DNA of 64,000 nucleotides from Formosa sp030427735 (GTDB taxonomy: Bacteria; Bacteroidota; Bacteroidia; Flavobacteriales; Flavobacteriaceae), in assembly GCF_051200825.1 (NCBI RefSeq), contig NZ_CP195158.1, forward strand, positions 2,542,001-2,606,000, read 5' to 3'. Shown here piece by piece: positions 62,779 to 64,000 of this stretch. The translations under genes and the position numbers were made by a program. The notes beneath the pieces were generated by a model. The model had not been told where the DNA came from. It ran no database searches and saw only the letters and a list, made by a program, of their open reading frames with translations. The number at the start of each line of letters is the position of its first letter. Position 1 is the stretch's first letter.

Positions 62779-64000
62779 TTATTCTTGAATTTGTAAATCG
62801 CCAACCCCAGTCCAGGTAAACGTTGTATTATTAATTTTCACTGTGTGTTTTTTATTTGAAGAGGCATCCGTATTTGCCATTAAAAAGATAAACTCTTTTT
62901 CACTTTTTAATTGAATTTTAACAGCCGTATATGCCTCTGTATTATACAGTACGCCTACCATTTTAACACTTGTAAAAATATCCTGTGCCAATTCGCTTAC
63001 AGTACTGTAACTGCCATGCGGCTCTATAACCGATGCAAAAACCGTTTCTTGTGCCTGCTTTCTGACTATAAAAGTTGGATCTGGACGTAAATTATATTCG
63101 GGATCGTTAGCTCCTATTCTTGCAAAAAGCAAATCATCGTTCTTGGTAGTTGCTGTTGTTAAGGTGAAAAACGTGTTGCTATTTCGCCAAGTTAATTGTG
63201 CACTACCAGATGTACTGGTGCCCTGCCCTTCTAACCATAAATGCTGATAGCCATGGGCTTTGCCTAAGGGCGATAGAGTTGATGATTTTGTATACTCAAA
63301 ATTAGTTGAAATAATTTGTCCCAAATAATAAAATGGCATATCGAATTGATGAGCCGCTTTGGCCTTCACGCGCATAATATCCAGAATGATAGGTTGTTTT
63401 AAAGTCGGCTCGTTTATCATAACCATAGTTCTGTGCAATGCTGTTCCTGAATACGCATTGTTTTCTTTAGCGCTAGCTATTTGAATATCTGGATTACTAG
63501 TGTCGAACACATACATATCTGAATGATACTGACTACCAATACTATAATCGCCATTAAAATGAGAGATCTCGTCTTGAACTACCGTATTATGAGCTATGGT
63601 TTGCTTGGCCCAAGTTTTATTTTCCTTTAAGTATCCGCCTCCATTTTTTTGTTCAATATTTACAAAACGCGCCAAGCCGTAATCCTGAATAATTTCGTTA
63701 CCGCCCTGAAAAAGTGAAAACGATAATTTATCGTAATGCCCGTGACTTAAACCTTGGGCAGCGTTTTTCATAACTAAAGTTAAAGGAGTTCCTTTATTAG
63801 ACCTCAAAATAGCGATGGCACCTTGATCTCCGTTAGCCCCATCGGTTAGCAATAACGAAGTTTTAACAAATGGTTTTGCTTTTCCTAATGCAACATCGGT
63901 AGCCACAGCTAAACCTGTTTGGTCTAATTGCACACGACCTTGCGATTGGGCAACAGATAGTAAACTTGGGTTACGGTTTCCATAATAATATGCAATATTT
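62779..64000 (-). CDS. PL17 oligoalginate lyase (heparinase II/III-like), N-terminus outside the window
   Basis: The frame is open to base 64000, so 406 C-terminal residues are seen; the apparent start codon at 63933 is an internal Val. The visible part is the heparinase II/III-like beta-sandwich plus the end of the helical toroid region. QGLSHGHYDKLSFSLFQGG and WAKQTIAHNTVVQD carry the catalytic His and neighbouring residues typical of PL17. The enzyme cuts oligo-alginate exolytically to unsaturated monouronates. It leads into kdgF, so the two form an operon. Confidence 0.9.
   Translation of the reverse strand, partial: NIAYYYGNRNPSLLSVAQSQGRVQLDQTGLAVATDVALGKAKPFVKTSLLLTDGANGDQGAIAILRSNKGTPLTLVMKNAAQGLSHGHYDKLSFSLFQGGNEIIQDYGLARFVNIEQKNGGGYLKENKTWAKQTIAHNTVVQDEISHFNGDYSIGSQYHSDMYVFDTSNPDIQIASAKENNAYSGTALHRTMVMINEPTLKQPIILDIMRVKAKAAHQFDMPFYYLGQIISTNFEYTKSSTLSPLGKAHGYQHLWLEGQGTSTSGSAQLTWRNSNTFFTLTTATTKNDDLLFARIGANDPEYNLRPDPTFIVRKQAQETVFASVIEPHGSYSTVSELAQDIFTSVKMVGVLYNTEAYTAVKIQLKSEKEFIFLMANTDASSNKKHTVKINNTTFTWTGVGDLQIQE

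Overview
The window looks like chromosome from a marine member of the Flavobacteriaceae (Bacteroidota). It is AT-rich with very few Shine-Dalgarno sequences. Several promoters fit the Bacteroidota pattern (TTTG near -33, TAnnTTTG near -7). It carries a SusC/SusD pair, lipoproteins with Cys-Ser-Ser-Asp starts, a bacillithiol-type YtxJ and DUF6090/DUF4625 proteins. The alginate-degradation locus points to a seaweed-associated lifestyle.

Layout. 1-8 kb: housekeeping genes (DUF3810 protein, TrmH-family methyltransferase, M48 protease, cardiolipin synthase, glycosyltransferase, haem-binding protein, purB). 8-16 kb: rmuC, then a divergent vitamin B12 uptake locus. The leftward operon encodes the periplasmic binding protein, permease and ATPase. 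The rightward operon is headed by a cobalamin riboswitch and encodes a TonB receptor and a BtuG-like beta-propeller lipoprotein. 16-22 kb: glyA, fumarylacetoacetase, ytxJ and clpB. 22-28 kb: a Fur/Zur-type regulator divergent from a probable zinc-uptake locus (small Cys/His protein, TonB receptor, three DUF4625-type lipoproteins rich in paired histidines). 28-35 kb: methyltransferase, a large plug-domain surface protein, SRPBCC protein and GH43. 35-42 kb: serine hydrolase, DUF6090 protein, acyltransferase, ankyrin lipoprotein and an AraC-TPR regulator. 42-45 kb: a truncated sialate O-acetylesterase and GH2.

45-49 kb is an integrative-element end: a Fic protein, two unknown cargo proteins and a tyrosine recombinase interrupted by an in-frame stop codon. 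It abuts the 3' half of a tRNA-Met gene, which is a likely attachment site. A decayed EamA transporter follows.

50-64 kb is a nearly complete alginate utilisation locus, all on the minus strand. Surface capture and cleavage are done by SusC, SusD, a PKD-domain binding lipoprotein and a PL7 endolyase. A PL17 exolyase and KdgF convert the products to the open-ring uronate DEH, with an MFS transporter for import. An SDR reduces DEH to KDG, which KdgK and KdgA split to pyruvate and glyceraldehyde 3-phosphate. A FadR/GntR regulator lies in the middle. A perfect palindrome before its own gene resembles three 13-bp-phased sites upstream of susC, suggesting one regulator-operator circuit. A candidate small RNA with its own terminator lies on the opposite strand in the susC leader region.

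Also present are at least two copies of a short repeat with terminal inverted repeats (MITE-like). I saw no CRISPR array, rRNA or intact tRNA.
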